This document shows, piece by piece, positions 1-6,769 of a stretch of 34,139 nt of DNA. Under the pieces are notes generated by a model. That model was not told the DNA's origin, did no database searches, and was given only the letters and a program-made list of their open reading frames with translations. The DNA is from Treponema sp. (lineage in GTDB: Bacteria; Spirochaetota; Spirochaetia; Treponematales; Breznakiellaceae): NCBI GenBank assembly GCA_009781915.1, contig WQUW01000014.1:1-34139 (forward strand). The letters are read 5' to 3'. Each line of letters begins with the position of its first letter. Within the stretch, counting starts at the first letter, position 1. The translations under genes and the position numbers were made by a program.

Positions 1-11
1 GATTGAAAGGT

Positions 12-644
12 TCATTTCTTTTCTTCCGGGAAAAGTTTTTTCAGCTTCCACTTTGTGAGCCGTTCATTAACAAAAATTCTTACCGTCTGCCGGTGTACCC
101 CAAAATGCCGTCCAATATCCGCTTTGCTTTTCCCTTCCCGGAGCATCTTTCTGATCTTCCCTTCATGGCCAGAAAGCTTTACGTTTTTCGCCCGTCCGGG
201 TTTGCGGCCTAATACTTGCCCTTCCGCTTTGCGTCTGGCTAAAGCTTCCTTTGTCCGCTGTGATATTAAATCCCGCTCTATTTCAGCCGATAGCCCAAAC
301 GCAAACGCCAGCACCTTGCTCTGTATATCATCGCCTAAACGGTAGTTGTCCTTCACCGTCCAAATTTTCACTCCCCGCTCCATGCACCCGGAAAGAATGG
401 ACATGATCATAAAAAACGATCTGCCAAGGCGGGACAGTTCAGAGCAGACAATAATATCCCCTTCCCTTACGTCTTTAAGCAAAACCCCTAACTGGCGTTT
501 ATCGGGCGATTTTGAGCCGCTTATTTTTTCCTCGATCCATTTTCCAATTTTGATTTTTTCAACTTTGCAAAATTTGGCAATCTCGTACCGCTGGTTTTCG
601 ACTGTTTGTTTGTCCGTGCTGACTCGTATATATCCGTAAATCAC
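12..644 (-). CDS. Serine recombinase (resolvase/invertase family)
   Basis: A 210-residue site-specific recombinase that cuts and rejoins DNA through a serine. The N-terminal catalytic domain opens with YIRVSTDKQ, giving the family Arg7 and nucleophile Ser9, and continues with SELSRLGRS, the usual second arginine motif, and an AEIERDLI segment before the long helix. A basic hinge (GRKPGRAKN) leads to a C-terminal helix-turn-helix (GKSKADIGRHFGVHRQTVR) of the Hin/resolvase type. Length is typical for a small resolvase or invertase. Translation starts at a GTG; I see no strong ribosome-binding site. It is the last gene of the leftward arm of the mobile element. It may resolve multimers or invert a segment; the element also has a tyrosine recombinase that is a better candidate for integration. 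Confidence 0.93.
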   Translation of the reverse strand: MIYGYIRVSTDKQTVENQRYEIAKFCKVEKIKIGKWIEEKISGSKSPDKRQLGVLLKDVREGDIIVCSELSRLGRSFFMIMSILSGCMERGVKIWTVKDNYRLGDDIQSKVLAFAFGLSAEIERDLISQRTKEALARRKAEGQVLGRKPGRAKNVKLSGHEGKIRKMLREGKSKADIGRHFGVHRQTVRIFVNERLTKWKLKKLFPEEKK

Positions 645-706
645 TTGTTGTATTGAGCAGAGTATTCATATCTATAAAAAAAGATAAACGCACCTGCTGC
701 TTGCGC

Positions 707-1228
707 TTACTGCCAGTCGGGATGGCTCCAGTCAAACAGATCAAAAAAATGAGAACCAGTAAAGGGTTCCCGATCTCCCATTGTAAAACGAAAGTAATAC
801 CCGGTATTAGCCCGTGCAATTCTGGTCATTATCATATTGATCTCCATCTCATTACCGCTTTCTATTGCGGTATCCAGCGCACCTTCAAAATCACCTCTTG
901 TAAGTTGGTGATAAAGCAGTACGGGATAATCGTCATGGGGTGCGGGAAGAAAGATTTCGCCGTTGTTGCTCCAAACGGGCATATTTTCAAGCGGGAAATT
1001 GTATTGGTTAATCAATGTCAGCATTGTAGATGACACAAATTCGATATAAGTATAGGGGGTTACCAAGTGGGGCGGGCTGGACGCAAAGGTGCGCCCCACA
1101 AGGAGGGGGTTTAGAACCCTGCCGGGCGGGTCTGGGTCTGGGTCTGGCACAGGAGAAACGCCATTACCACACCCTGCAAGCGCCAGAAAAAGGAACGGCA
1201 AAAAAGCCAACAGAAAAAGTTTCCGCAT
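707..1228 (-). CDS. Predicted lipoprotein, unknown function
   Basis: A 173-residue protein with a classic lipoprotein signal: a short basic start (MRKLF), a hydrophobic stretch and the lipobox LALAGC, with lipidation expected at Cys19 or 20. After the cysteine comes a Pro-Asp run (PVPDPDPDPP) encoded by three in-frame copies of a GGTCTG-type hexamer near 1127-1150, which probably acts as a flexible tether. The rest (YTYIEF, LTRGDFEGALDTAIESGNE, a C-terminal Phe/Trp-rich end) matches no family I recognise. An AAGGGG ribosome-binding site lies about 6 nt before the ATG. It lies in the leftward arm between the recombinase and two small unknown genes, so it looks like surface cargo of the element. 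Confidence 0.75.
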   Translation of the reverse strand: MRKLFLLAFLPFLFLALAGCGNGVSPVPDPDPDPPGRVLNPLLVGRTFASSPPHLVTPYTYIEFVSSTMLTLINQYNFPLENMPVWSNNGEIFLPAPHDDYPVLLYHQLTRGDFEGALDTAIESGNEMEINMIMTRIARANTGYYFRFTMGDREPFTGSHFFDLFDWSHPDWQ

Positions 1229-1287
1229 ATTGTACCCCTTCGTATATAACTAACTGTGCATCTGCGATTATATACCGGGAAACCCGG

Positions 1288-1953
1288 TTACGCAAGTTGG
1301 ATATGGTTGTTCAGGAAAAATTCCAATGCCGATCGTGAAAGATTGCGAAAGTGTAAATCGTATAAAAACTGCCTGAATAAAGAATCATTCTCGTGTATGT
1401 TTATAGTGCAACCGACTGAAGCCAGTACCATCATCACCAATATGTAGGTAACAAACTCATTATGATACTCAAAAAAAACATAGGTATTCTCATTTTCCGG
1501 TACTGTGGCTTTTACATCGGCCCGGAAAGGCTTTAACATGGCAAACCAATAAAAAAGATTGGCGATCCTTCTATGTATGTATGGGCTATGCGAGTCGATT
1601 TTAATGCCATAGTCCTCATAGCTGATAAGTTCTTTAGTGTCCTCATCCTGAATTTTGTATTTTTCCCTAAAGTGTAAAACCCGTGCGTGTAACCTTTTTT
1701 CTCCAAAAACATCGCGGGAATACCGGCACATAGCCCGGTTTAACGCAAGAGAATCATAGGTACATTCGATGGCGGATATTATATTTTTCTCAAAATACCG
1801 TTCAAAGACCGCATCAATACTCTCCAAAATAGCATCGGCTATCTCATCCCTGTTGACCAAAACAAACTTATCGTCCCTGAAAATATACTGCATCGATTCA
1901 TCTTGCTGATACATATAATCTTTAAGGAGGCAACGAGCCAAATTTGCAGGCAT
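1288..1953 (-). CDS. Hypothetical protein, element left arm
   Basis: A 221-residue protein that I do not recognise. It is rich in charged and aromatic residues, with a helical, acidic middle (NRDEIADAILESIDAVFERYF). One hydrophobic stretch near the C-terminus (FVTYILVMMVLASVGCTI) could be a single membrane segment or a buried helix. Its ATG shares one base with the TGA of the upstream 66-residue gene (TGATG), so the two are translationally coupled and probably work together. Both would be expressed from the promoter at 2200-2229. No ribosome-binding site is needed with this arrangement, although GGAGG is present nearby. Confidence 0.6.
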   Translation of the reverse strand: MPANLARCLLKDYMYQQDESMQYIFRDDKFVLVNRDEIADAILESIDAVFERYFEKNIISAIECTYDSLALNRAMCRYSRDVFGEKRLHARVLHFREKYKIQDEDTKELISYEDYGIKIDSHSPYIHRRIANLFYWFAMLKPFRADVKATVPENENTYVFFEYHNEFVTYILVMMVLASVGCTINIHENDSLFRQFLYDLHFRNLSRSALEFFLNNHIQLA

Positions 1954-2153
1954 CAGAGATTGCCCTTTTTCACTGTTCCTATCCTTTTCAAGCCAGCAAC
2001 AACGCTTTCGATTATTTCTTGATTGCTCTTTTCTATTGGACTCAGCCCAAACGAGTTGCTCATATCCGGGTTTTCGATAGGCTTATCCAGCGATGTCCTT
2101 GGATAGAGCCTTTCGTCCATTAAGCTGGTTTCCCTTTTATAGTAATTTCCCAT
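1953..2153 (-). CDS. Small hypothetical protein coupled to the 221-residue gene
   Basis: A 66-residue protein starting MGNYYKRETSLMDE. I chose this ATG over a longer upstream start because a clear GGAGG lies about 6 nt before it (2161-2165), whereas the upstream extension would be translated from inside the promoter/operator repeat. The sequence is polar, with a C-terminal helix (SNQEIIESVVAGLKRIG). No family recognised. It is the first gene after the leftward promoter at 2200-2229 and is coupled to the next gene through a TGATG overlap. Confidence 0.55.
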   Translation of the reverse strand: MGNYYKRETSLMDERLYPRTSLDKPIENPDMSNSFGLSPIEKSNQEIIESVVAGLKRIGTVKKGNL

Positions 2154-2170
2154 AATTACCCTCCAAATAC

Positions 2171-2234
2171 CATATATGCACCTATATATGCGTATATATA
2201 GCATACACTCGGCAGACTAAGCGGGTCAAGTCCA
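2171..2234 (-). promoter_or_regulatory. Promoter-operator repeat, copy A (leftward)
   Basis: On the minus strand a -35 box TTGACC (2224-2229) is followed after 18 bp by TATGCT (2200-2205). Directly downstream, where RNA polymerase would start, lies an AT-rich inverted sequence (ATATATGC ... GCGTATAT, 2172-2197). The whole 64 bp is repeated almost exactly at 2802-2863, and its architecture recurs at 16302-16358. It should drive the 66- and 221-residue genes and perhaps the lipoprotein and recombinase. The inverted repeat is a probable binding site for an element-encoded repressor; which protein binds it is not known. Confidence 0.65.
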
Positions 2235-2283
2235 CCAATGGGTCAGGTTAAATGTGATCATAGGGGGTTATAAAAATCCATGC

Positions 2284-2781
2284 TTATTGCGTATCTTTGC
2301 CATAAAGGGGCGTGTAAACTGCGCCGAGAGCCTTTAGCGCGGCACTCGTTTTCTTTGCGGCTGGAATAATGGCTTCAATAACGGTGTCCATTTCTTTTTG
2401 GGCGCTAATTACACCCCTATCCGTTTTGACGGATTTTCGTAAAAATTTAAGCCGAGCTTCACGGTATTTTTTGAAAGCCTTATCCGATAATGAGTTAGCA
2501 GACTTTTCAGTGCTTTTTGCGTTGCCGTAGTTTTCCAAAAGCCTAAAAACCCCGGCATTTTCAGCGGCTTTATTGATAGCATCCAGCATTGATTTATCTC
2601 CTTCCGTAATACCGGGATCAGCACCGAATAAAATCGTTGTCCGGTGCTTACAAGGAAGGTGGTTTTCCGCCGCAGTACAGGTACAAGATATTGAAAATGG
2701 AGAAAATGAAACCTTAACCACATAGGGCTCAGGGGCCGAACCCTGCACAAGATACGTTAGAGGTTTGTCTTTTTTGACCAT
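2284..2781 (-). CDS. SWIM-type zinc-binding protein
   Basis: A 165-residue protein with a SWIM-like zinc-binding motif near the N-terminus: Cys33-x-Cys35, then eight residues, Cys44-x-His46 (CTC ... CKH). SWIM modules occur in bacterial SWI/SNF ATPases and in transposase-related or DNA/protein-binding proteins. Here the module stands alone, followed by a helical, Lys/Ala-rich region (KAFKKYREARLKFL, AAKKTSAALKALGA). It is transcribed from its own copy of the promoter-operator repeat at 2802-2863. Start ATG at 2781 with an AGGTGG-like site upstream. A DNA- or nucleoprotein-binding role is an inference from the motif only. Confidence 0.7.
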   Translation of the reverse strand: MVKKDKPLTYLVQGSAPEPYVVKVSFSPFSISCTCTAAENHLPCKHRTTILFGADPGITEGDKSMLDAINKAAENAGVFRLLENYGNAKSTEKSANSLSDKAFKKYREARLKFLRKSVKTDRGVISAQKEMDTVIEAIIPAAKKTSAALKALGAVYTPLYGKDTQ

Positions 2782-2801
2782 TACCCACCTACCTTTTTAG
2801 A

Positions 2802-2863
2802 CATATACGCCTATATATGCGTATATATAGCATACACCCGGCAGACTAAGCGGGTCAAGTCCA
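2802..2863 (-). promoter_or_regulatory. Promoter-operator repeat, copy B (leftward)
   Basis: Second copy of the repeat. On the minus strand TTGACC (2853-2858), an 18-bp spacer and TATGCT (2829-2834) form a promoter for the SWIM-protein gene. The downstream inverted repeat is perfect here: ATATACGC (2803-2810), eight bases, then GCGTATAT (2819-2826). It overlaps the expected transcription start, a common position for a repressor site. Confidence 0.68.
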
Positions 2864-2912
2864 TTTACAACGCTTCAAACACCTACAAAAATAACATTCC
2901 CCTCCCGCCGTA

Positions 2913-3302
2913 TCAGGCCGATTCTTCCCCCTTTTCAAGGCTTTCAGCCCCTACCCGAAAAGCCATCTCGTCTGCCAGCAGTTTTTTCGCATAATCGATG
3001 AGCATTTTCATGGCCTTTGGGGATAATTTTCTGGAAAGATGAAAAAGCCGCTTTTCATCCTCGGAATATTGGGCATCTTCGTTTATCATTTCGCCTATTC
3101 CGAAGCGGAACCAGTCCTCATTAACCCCAAAAGTAAGGCATATAAGGTTTACATTTTGATTGTTGATAGCAGTGCGCCCAGATTCCATGTAGGAAATTGC
3201 AACATCGGACATACCTATTTTTTTTCCGAATTCACTCTGAGTTAAATTAAGGTGCTTTCGTAAGTCTTTTAGTCTCTCTTTCATATTCATATTATCCGAC
3301 AT
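2913..3302 (-). CDS. XRE-family transcriptional repressor
   Basis: A 129-residue protein with an N-terminal helix-turn-helix of the Cro/CI (XRE) type: LKDLRKHLNLTQSEFGKKIG, then MSDVAISYMESGRTAIN, about residues 11-50. The rest (EDWFRFGIGEM, a charged helix, LIDYAKKLLADE) looks like the short C-terminal extension of many prophage repressors. There is no peptidase domain, so induction by self-cleavage is not expected. It is divergent from the right-arm operon, and the intergenic region carries two palindromes over a strong promoter, so it probably controls the switch of the element. The start is uncertain: ATG at 3302, or a Met a few residues inside; neither has a clear ribosome-binding site. 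Confidence 0.88.
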   Translation of the reverse strand: MSDNMNMKERLKDLRKHLNLTQSEFGKKIGMSDVAISYMESGRTAINNQNVNLICLTFGVNEDWFRFGIGEMINEDAQYSEDEKRLFHLSRKLSPKAMKMLIDYAKKLLADEMAFRVGAESLEKGEESA

Positions 3303-3348
3303 AAATTAAAAAAAATCAATGTTTTTCTAACAAATTTTGAAAAAAGAC

Positions 3349-3381
3349 TTGACAATATTAATAAATATTGATTATAATCAA
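3349..3381 (+). promoter_or_regulatory. Right-arm operon promoter with two palindromic operators
   Basis: TTGACA (3349-3354), an 18-bp spacer and TATAAT (3373-3378): both hexamers are consensus. Two palindromes overlap it: CAATATT-AATA-AATATTG (3353-3370), between the boxes, and the perfect 14-mer TTGATTATAATCAA (3368-3381), covering the -10. They lie between the divergent XRE gene and the first right-arm gene and are the likely operators of that repressor. A bound protein would block this promoter directly. Confidence 0.85.
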
Positions 3382-3408
3382 AATATGTTAGATTTATGGG
3401 GGCAAAAA

Positions 3409-3600
3409 ATGAAGAAAACAGACCAAGAAAAAGAGCTTTTTGAGCTTTTTAGGAAAATGGAAAGCCAGAAAAGCAAGAGAGACCTTCTTTTCCACGCGGA
3501 AACGATGGTACGGGCACAAGAAGCCCTAAGAGAAGATTATGGGCTGGTAGGGCTGGATGCTCCGCTTTTTAATAGCGCAGGCGGCAAACCTGCGGCATAA
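3409..3600 (+). CDS. Small hypothetical protein, first gene of right-arm operon
   Basis: A 63-residue protein (MKKTDQEKELFELFRKM ...), highly charged and helical, ending in YGLVGLDAPLFNSAGGKPAA. The start at 3409 is chosen because GGGGG lies 6 nt upstream; longer in-frame starts would fall in the promoter. It is the first gene after the operator-controlled promoter and faces the XRE repressor, the place where a cro-like or early regulator often lies. I see no helix-turn-helix, so no function is assigned. Confidence 0.6.
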   Translation: MKKTDQEKELFELFRKMESQKSKRDLLFHAETMVRAQEALREDYGLVGLDAPLFNSAGGKPAA

Positions 3601-3641
3601 AAAAGATAGCCCTAGCAAAACCATTTTTGGAGGTTAAAGAA

Positions 3642-3842
3642 ATGAAGGGAAAAAAGGAAATAAGGGCAATGGTTGCGATACCAGTGCCGGAGTCATGCCA
3701 CGATTGCCGACTGGTATTTATCCATCAACCAGATGAGGATGAAAAATTCGGCTGTGGATACCAAGGCATAGACGTTACAGACTATGGCAACCAGCGGCAT
3801 CCTAATTGCCCGCTAAAAATCGTAAAGGATGGTTTTCGATGA
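3642..3842 (+). CDS. Small Cys-rich hypothetical protein
   Basis: A 66-residue protein with cysteines spaced as a possible zinc site: SCHDC near residue 19, FGCGYQ in the middle and HPNCPLK near the end. Start ATG chosen because GGAGG ends about 9 nt upstream. Its stop overlaps the next start (ATGA), so it is coupled to the gene at 3839. This HPxCPL style is common in small prophage zinc-ribbon proteins; function unknown. Confidence 0.6.
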   Translation: MKGKKEIRAMVAIPVPESCHDCRLVFIHQPDEDEKFGCGYQGIDVTDYGNQRHPNCPLKIVKDGFR

Positions 3843-4210
3843 GTATTTGCCGTCTATGTAAACGCCCGCTAAAAACCTATGTATCGCAAAAAATGGGAAT
3901 AGGCCCTATATGCAATACAAAAGATAAAAAGCATAGGGAGTTTGATTTTATGCGCGCGAAAATAAAACTTTTGGAACACGCCCAAGGCAGGTATATTTTT
4001 GTTAATGACATAGGCCATAATCAGGGACGCAGCGTTACCAATGACGCGGAATACACCATCGCCCTACTCTACTCTGATTATAGTATAAATGACACCACAA
4101 GAATTTTTTACAAGGATTCCCAAGGCCGGATCGATGAAATACTTCATTGCGGCAAAAAATTCAGGGGCTTTAGTCCCGGACACAAGGGGGTTGCGATCAA
4201 TGGAACGTGA
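3839..4210 (+). CDS. DUF6011-like zinc protein
   Basis: A 123-residue protein. The N-terminus (CRLCKRPLKTYVSQKMGIGP, then ICN) resembles the DUF6011 zinc-binding motif CxxCxRxL ... GxGPxC, found in phage and mobile-element proteins; the comparison is from memory. The remainder has mixed alpha/beta character and two further cysteines. It starts by ATGA overlap with the previous gene and overlaps the next by 11 nt. A nucleic-acid-binding role is possible but not shown. Confidence 0.65.
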   Translation: MSICRLCKRPLKTYVSQKMGIGPICNTKDKKHREFDFMRAKIKLLEHAQGRYIFVNDIGHNQGRSVTNDAEYTIALLYSDYSINDTTRIFYKDSQGRIDEILHCGKKFRGFSPGHKGVAINGT

Positions 4211-4448
4211 AGCGATTAACAGCATACCCGGAGCCCCATGCCCGGTATATGTTGGCGGCATCCTGTACCATAGCATTTTTCAGGCCAGCGCTGGCTCCGG
4301 AATATCTACGGTTTGGATTTCAAGGCGGCTAAAGGACAGCGGCGACACCCCTGTGATTATAAGGGGAACCGCCGTAGTTAAAAGGACATGGGTACAGCAG
4401 ATTGTGGCCGCAGTAATCAGCCGGGGGCGTATGGAGGGGCAAGCATGA
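4200..4448 (+). CDS. Small hypothetical protein
   Basis: An 82-residue protein (MEREAINSIPGAPCPVYVGG ...). An AAGGGGG sequence about 9 nt upstream supports this start. It contains short hydrophobic beta-like segments (PVYVGGILYHSIF, STVWISRRL, PVIIRGTAVV) and a basic C-terminus. No family recognised. It overlaps the genes on both sides, which fits a compact phage-like operon. Confidence 0.5.
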   Translation: MEREAINSIPGAPCPVYVGGILYHSIFQASAGSGISTVWISRRLKDSGDTPVIIRGTAVVKRTWVQQIVAAVISRGRMEGQA

Positions 4449-4803
4449 AAACCGATGAGTCCCTTGCCCTGCACGGAATGCAAATTGCCATCGACCGCCT
4501 AACAGTAGAAATAACAAAGCAGCGCCGCGAGGCCGAAGAACAAAGGCGTTTTAAGGGCTTGCCTGAATGGGTAACCCTAGAGCAAGCCGCTCTGGTCAAA
4601 GGCGGCCCGGCCTTAAACACGTATAAGGCGCAATCTTTTTTGCGCCCATGCTGTGGACGGAATTTCCGCAGTGTGGGCGGCGGCACTGCTGGCACCGGGA
4701 CGATGTGATTTTATGGGTAAGCATAACGGACAAAGAAATAAAAGAATACGCTGACAAATTCAACGTAAAAATTCCAGAAACGTATATAAGAAGGAGCGAG
4801 TAA
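4445..4803 (+). pseudogene. Excisionase/HTH-like gene split by a -1 frameshift
   Basis: The frame from ATG 4445 (MKTDESLALHGMQIAIDRL ...) runs through WVTLEQAALVKGGPALNTYK and CCGRNFRSVGG, then reads low-complexity GGTAGTGTM and stops at 4708. In the -1 frame, from about 4665, the sequence continues sensibly as RRHCWHRDDVILWVSITDKE and on to TYIRRSE, stopping at 4803 just before parA. The composite (Trp-Val-Thr-Leu-Glu start, CCG ... GGR..CWH..DVILW) looks like a winged-helix/excisionase-type DNA-binding module. The shift lies near the GGGCGGCGGCAC tract at 4672-4683. It may be a true mutation, a sequencing error or programmed frameshifting. The ATGA overlap with the gene before it suggests the start is used. 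Confidence 0.6.
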
Positions 4804-4805
4804 AA

Positions 4806-5516
4806 ATGGTAATTACTACATCATCATGGAAGGGCGGTACAGGCAAAACAACGCTTAACATTATACTGACGATAATACTGGCCCTGCGTAGAATGAAAAT
4901 TCTGCTTATTGATCTTGATTCAAACTGTGCGCTTTCGCAGTGCTTTGGTTATTTAATGAAAGATGTTACTTCAATGGAATTTTTGTCCGCCTCGGACAGC
5001 TTTCAGGGGCCGTATAAATACTCGGATAACATAGACATTATTCCGGGCAATATTAAAAACGTCTTATTAAACAATATATCTGATTTTCAGCTAAAAATAA
5101 ATATCAAAAAACATGGACTGCGGGACAAGTACGATTACATAATAATCGACCCTCCGGGCTATCTTGGGGCGCATACCCGCAACGCGGTGTTTGCCGCTGA
5201 CGTGCTGGTAATCCCCGGTACGTGTTCCCGGATCGACTACGAGGCGACATCGCTGTATTTTTCCGAACTGGAACAATACGGACTGGATGCCGATGTATTT
5301 GTTTGCCTGAATGCCTTTAGCAGTAAAACAAACCTGCCGGGCATCCGGGAAATGTATCAGGAAAAATTTGGGGAATTTATGATACCAGAACCAGTGCCGT
5401 ACATCGCTTCACTGAAAAAGCTTACAAACGATGTCCGCTACCAGCTTGCCGCTCCAGTGCGGGCACGGCTTGACGCTTATGTAGATCATATTATAGGAGG
5501 GGGCAAAAATGCCTAA
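4806..5516 (+). CDS. parA: ParA-family partition ATPase
   Basis: A 236-residue P-loop ATPase of the ParA/MinD type. The deviant Walker A motif KGGTGKTT with its signature Lys is at residues 9-16, followed by ILLIDLDSN (Walker A') and YIIIDPPG (Walker B). These proteins bind DNA in the ATP form and move ParB-bound plasmid or chromosome sites. It lacks the N-terminal helix-turn-helix of larger plasmid ParAs, so autoregulation probably lies elsewhere. AAGGAGCGAG precedes the ATG. It overlaps parB by 8 nt. A partition pair in an integrated element implies that the element can exist as a low-copy circle, or that it keeps a plasmid past. Confidence 0.9.
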   Translation: MVITTSSWKGGTGKTTLNIILTIILALRRMKILLIDLDSNCALSQCFGYLMKDVTSMEFLSASDSFQGPYKYSDNIDIIPGNIKNVLLNNISDFQLKINIKKHGLRDKYDYIIIDPPGYLGAHTRNAVFAADVLVIPGTCSRIDYEATSLYFSELEQYGLDADVFVCLNAFSSKTNLPGIREMYQEKFGEFMIPEPVPYIASLKKLTNDVRYQLAAPVRARLDAYVDHIIGGGKNA

Positions 5517-6468
5517 AATGGAAACCGCCGGAAAAATCCGGCAAATTAGCCTAACGCAAATTGTGGAAAACGATAATGTCAGAAAGGAATACAATGGCAT
5601 CGAAGAACTTGCCGCGAGTATAAAGATCAACGGCTTAATAGAACCCATTGCGGTAAAGGCTATTGGAAAAGACAATGACGGCATAGACAAGTACGAGCTT
5701 GTTGCCGGGTTCCGCCGCCGCAGGGCATTCCAGCATCTGTGCGACATGGGCGAAAACTATTCCATGATTGACATAACAATTGTAACAGGCGACAAGCTCA
5801 CCCTGCAATTGGTAGAAAATTTACAACGCGCCGACTTAACCCACGTAGAAATGGAATCAGGAATACACCAATTGGCGCAGTCTTTGGGGTCAAACAAGGA
5901 AGCCGCCGCGCGTTTGGGAAAAAGCGATTATTTTATCGCGCGTAACATTACCGCCCATCGCACCAGAGAAGCGTTAAAAGACCTTGGGGTTAATACAGCG
6001 TCTTTGTCCACAACGGCACTGAACGAAATACAAAGCTTATCAGGCGAAAACCTTAAAGCGGCCGGAATAAAGCTGGTTACAGAGGGCGGCACTGCCGCTG
6101 TCGCACGGCAATTAGCGCGTGAGCATAATGAGCCGCATATCAGTCAGGAAGAACCCGGACAAACAGAAGCCGGAAACGTACAGGCGGCTGAAAGCGACAG
6201 CGACAATAGTTTTGCCAGCGCAATGCCCGATGATGATGTTACAGACGCTCCTGTGCTTCTGCCCGCTTCCCCGGAAAAGAAGCCCGAAAAGAAAAAACAG
6301 GCGCAAAAGCTAGAACCCCCTCCGCATAAAAATGTAAGCCTGAATTCGGTGCAGGTAGTTATCCAGCGTTACATAGACGGAATCAATAGTTCCAGCGCCA
6401 AAAGCGAATATGCCGATGCCGCCTATGAAATATGGGCGCTTTTGCTATCGGAGCTTGGCGGGAAGTAA
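5509..6468 (+). CDS. parB: ParB-family partition protein
   Basis: A 319-residue ParB/Spo0J-like protein. The N-terminal ParB domain has IVENDNVRKEYNGIEELAAS, INGLIEPIAVKA and ELVAGFRRRRAFQHL, corresponding to the CTP-binding ParB boxes. A middle region (NLQRADLTHVEM, ARLGKSDYFIARNI) forms the helix-turn-helix that reads parS. A long acidic, Pro/Lys-rich linker (about residues 205-275) leads to a C-terminal helical dimerisation segment. A strong AGGAGGGGG precedes the start. It works with parA; no obvious parS was located by eye. Confidence 0.9.
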   Translation: MPKMETAGKIRQISLTQIVENDNVRKEYNGIEELAASIKINGLIEPIAVKAIGKDNDGIDKYELVAGFRRRRAFQHLCDMGENYSMIDITIVTGDKLTLQLVENLQRADLTHVEMESGIHQLAQSLGSNKEAAARLGKSDYFIARNITAHRTREALKDLGVNTASLSTTALNEIQSLSGENLKAAGIKLVTEGGTAAVARQLAREHNEPHISQEEPGQTEAGNVQAAESDSDNSFASAMPDDDVTDAPVLLPASPEKKPEKKKQAQKLEPPPHKNVSLNSVQVVIQRYIDGINSSSAKSEYADAAYEIWALLLSELGGK

Positions 6469-6743
6469 TGGAGAAAAAACGGAACCCGAATTTTATTTAC
6501 GTTCATAGCGACACCCTTAAAATGGAACTTGCCGTAAGTAAAAAATCAGGTGATGTTTTTTCCGCTGATGGTGTTAAATACACAACGGCGGAGGTTGCGG
6601 CCCTTGCTTCCAGCGGGGCGCACATAACGCTAGCGGAGCATAAGGTCAAGAAATTATTCGGAGGGGAGATTGTAAGCCGTGAGAGACCGGAAGCAGAAAA
6701 GCACGAAACATTACAAACACAAAGCGAACTGGATATTTTCTAA
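6468..6743 (+). CDS. Small hypothetical protein coupled to parB
   Basis: A 91-residue protein (MEKKRNPNFIYVHSDTLKME ...). Its ATG overlaps the parB stop (TAATG), so it is translated by coupling. Beta-rich start, then a helical stretch (YTTAEVAALASSGAHITLAEH) and a charged C-terminal tail. Its position between parB and the primase suggests a role in element maintenance or replication, but no family is recognised. Confidence 0.6.
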   Translation: MEKKRNPNFIYVHSDTLKMELAVSKKSGDVFSADGVKYTTAEVAALASSGAHITLAEHKVKKLFGGEIVSRERPEAEKHETLQTQSELDIF

Positions 6744-6769
6744 CGTGCTTGTAATAAAAAAGGCTGGCA

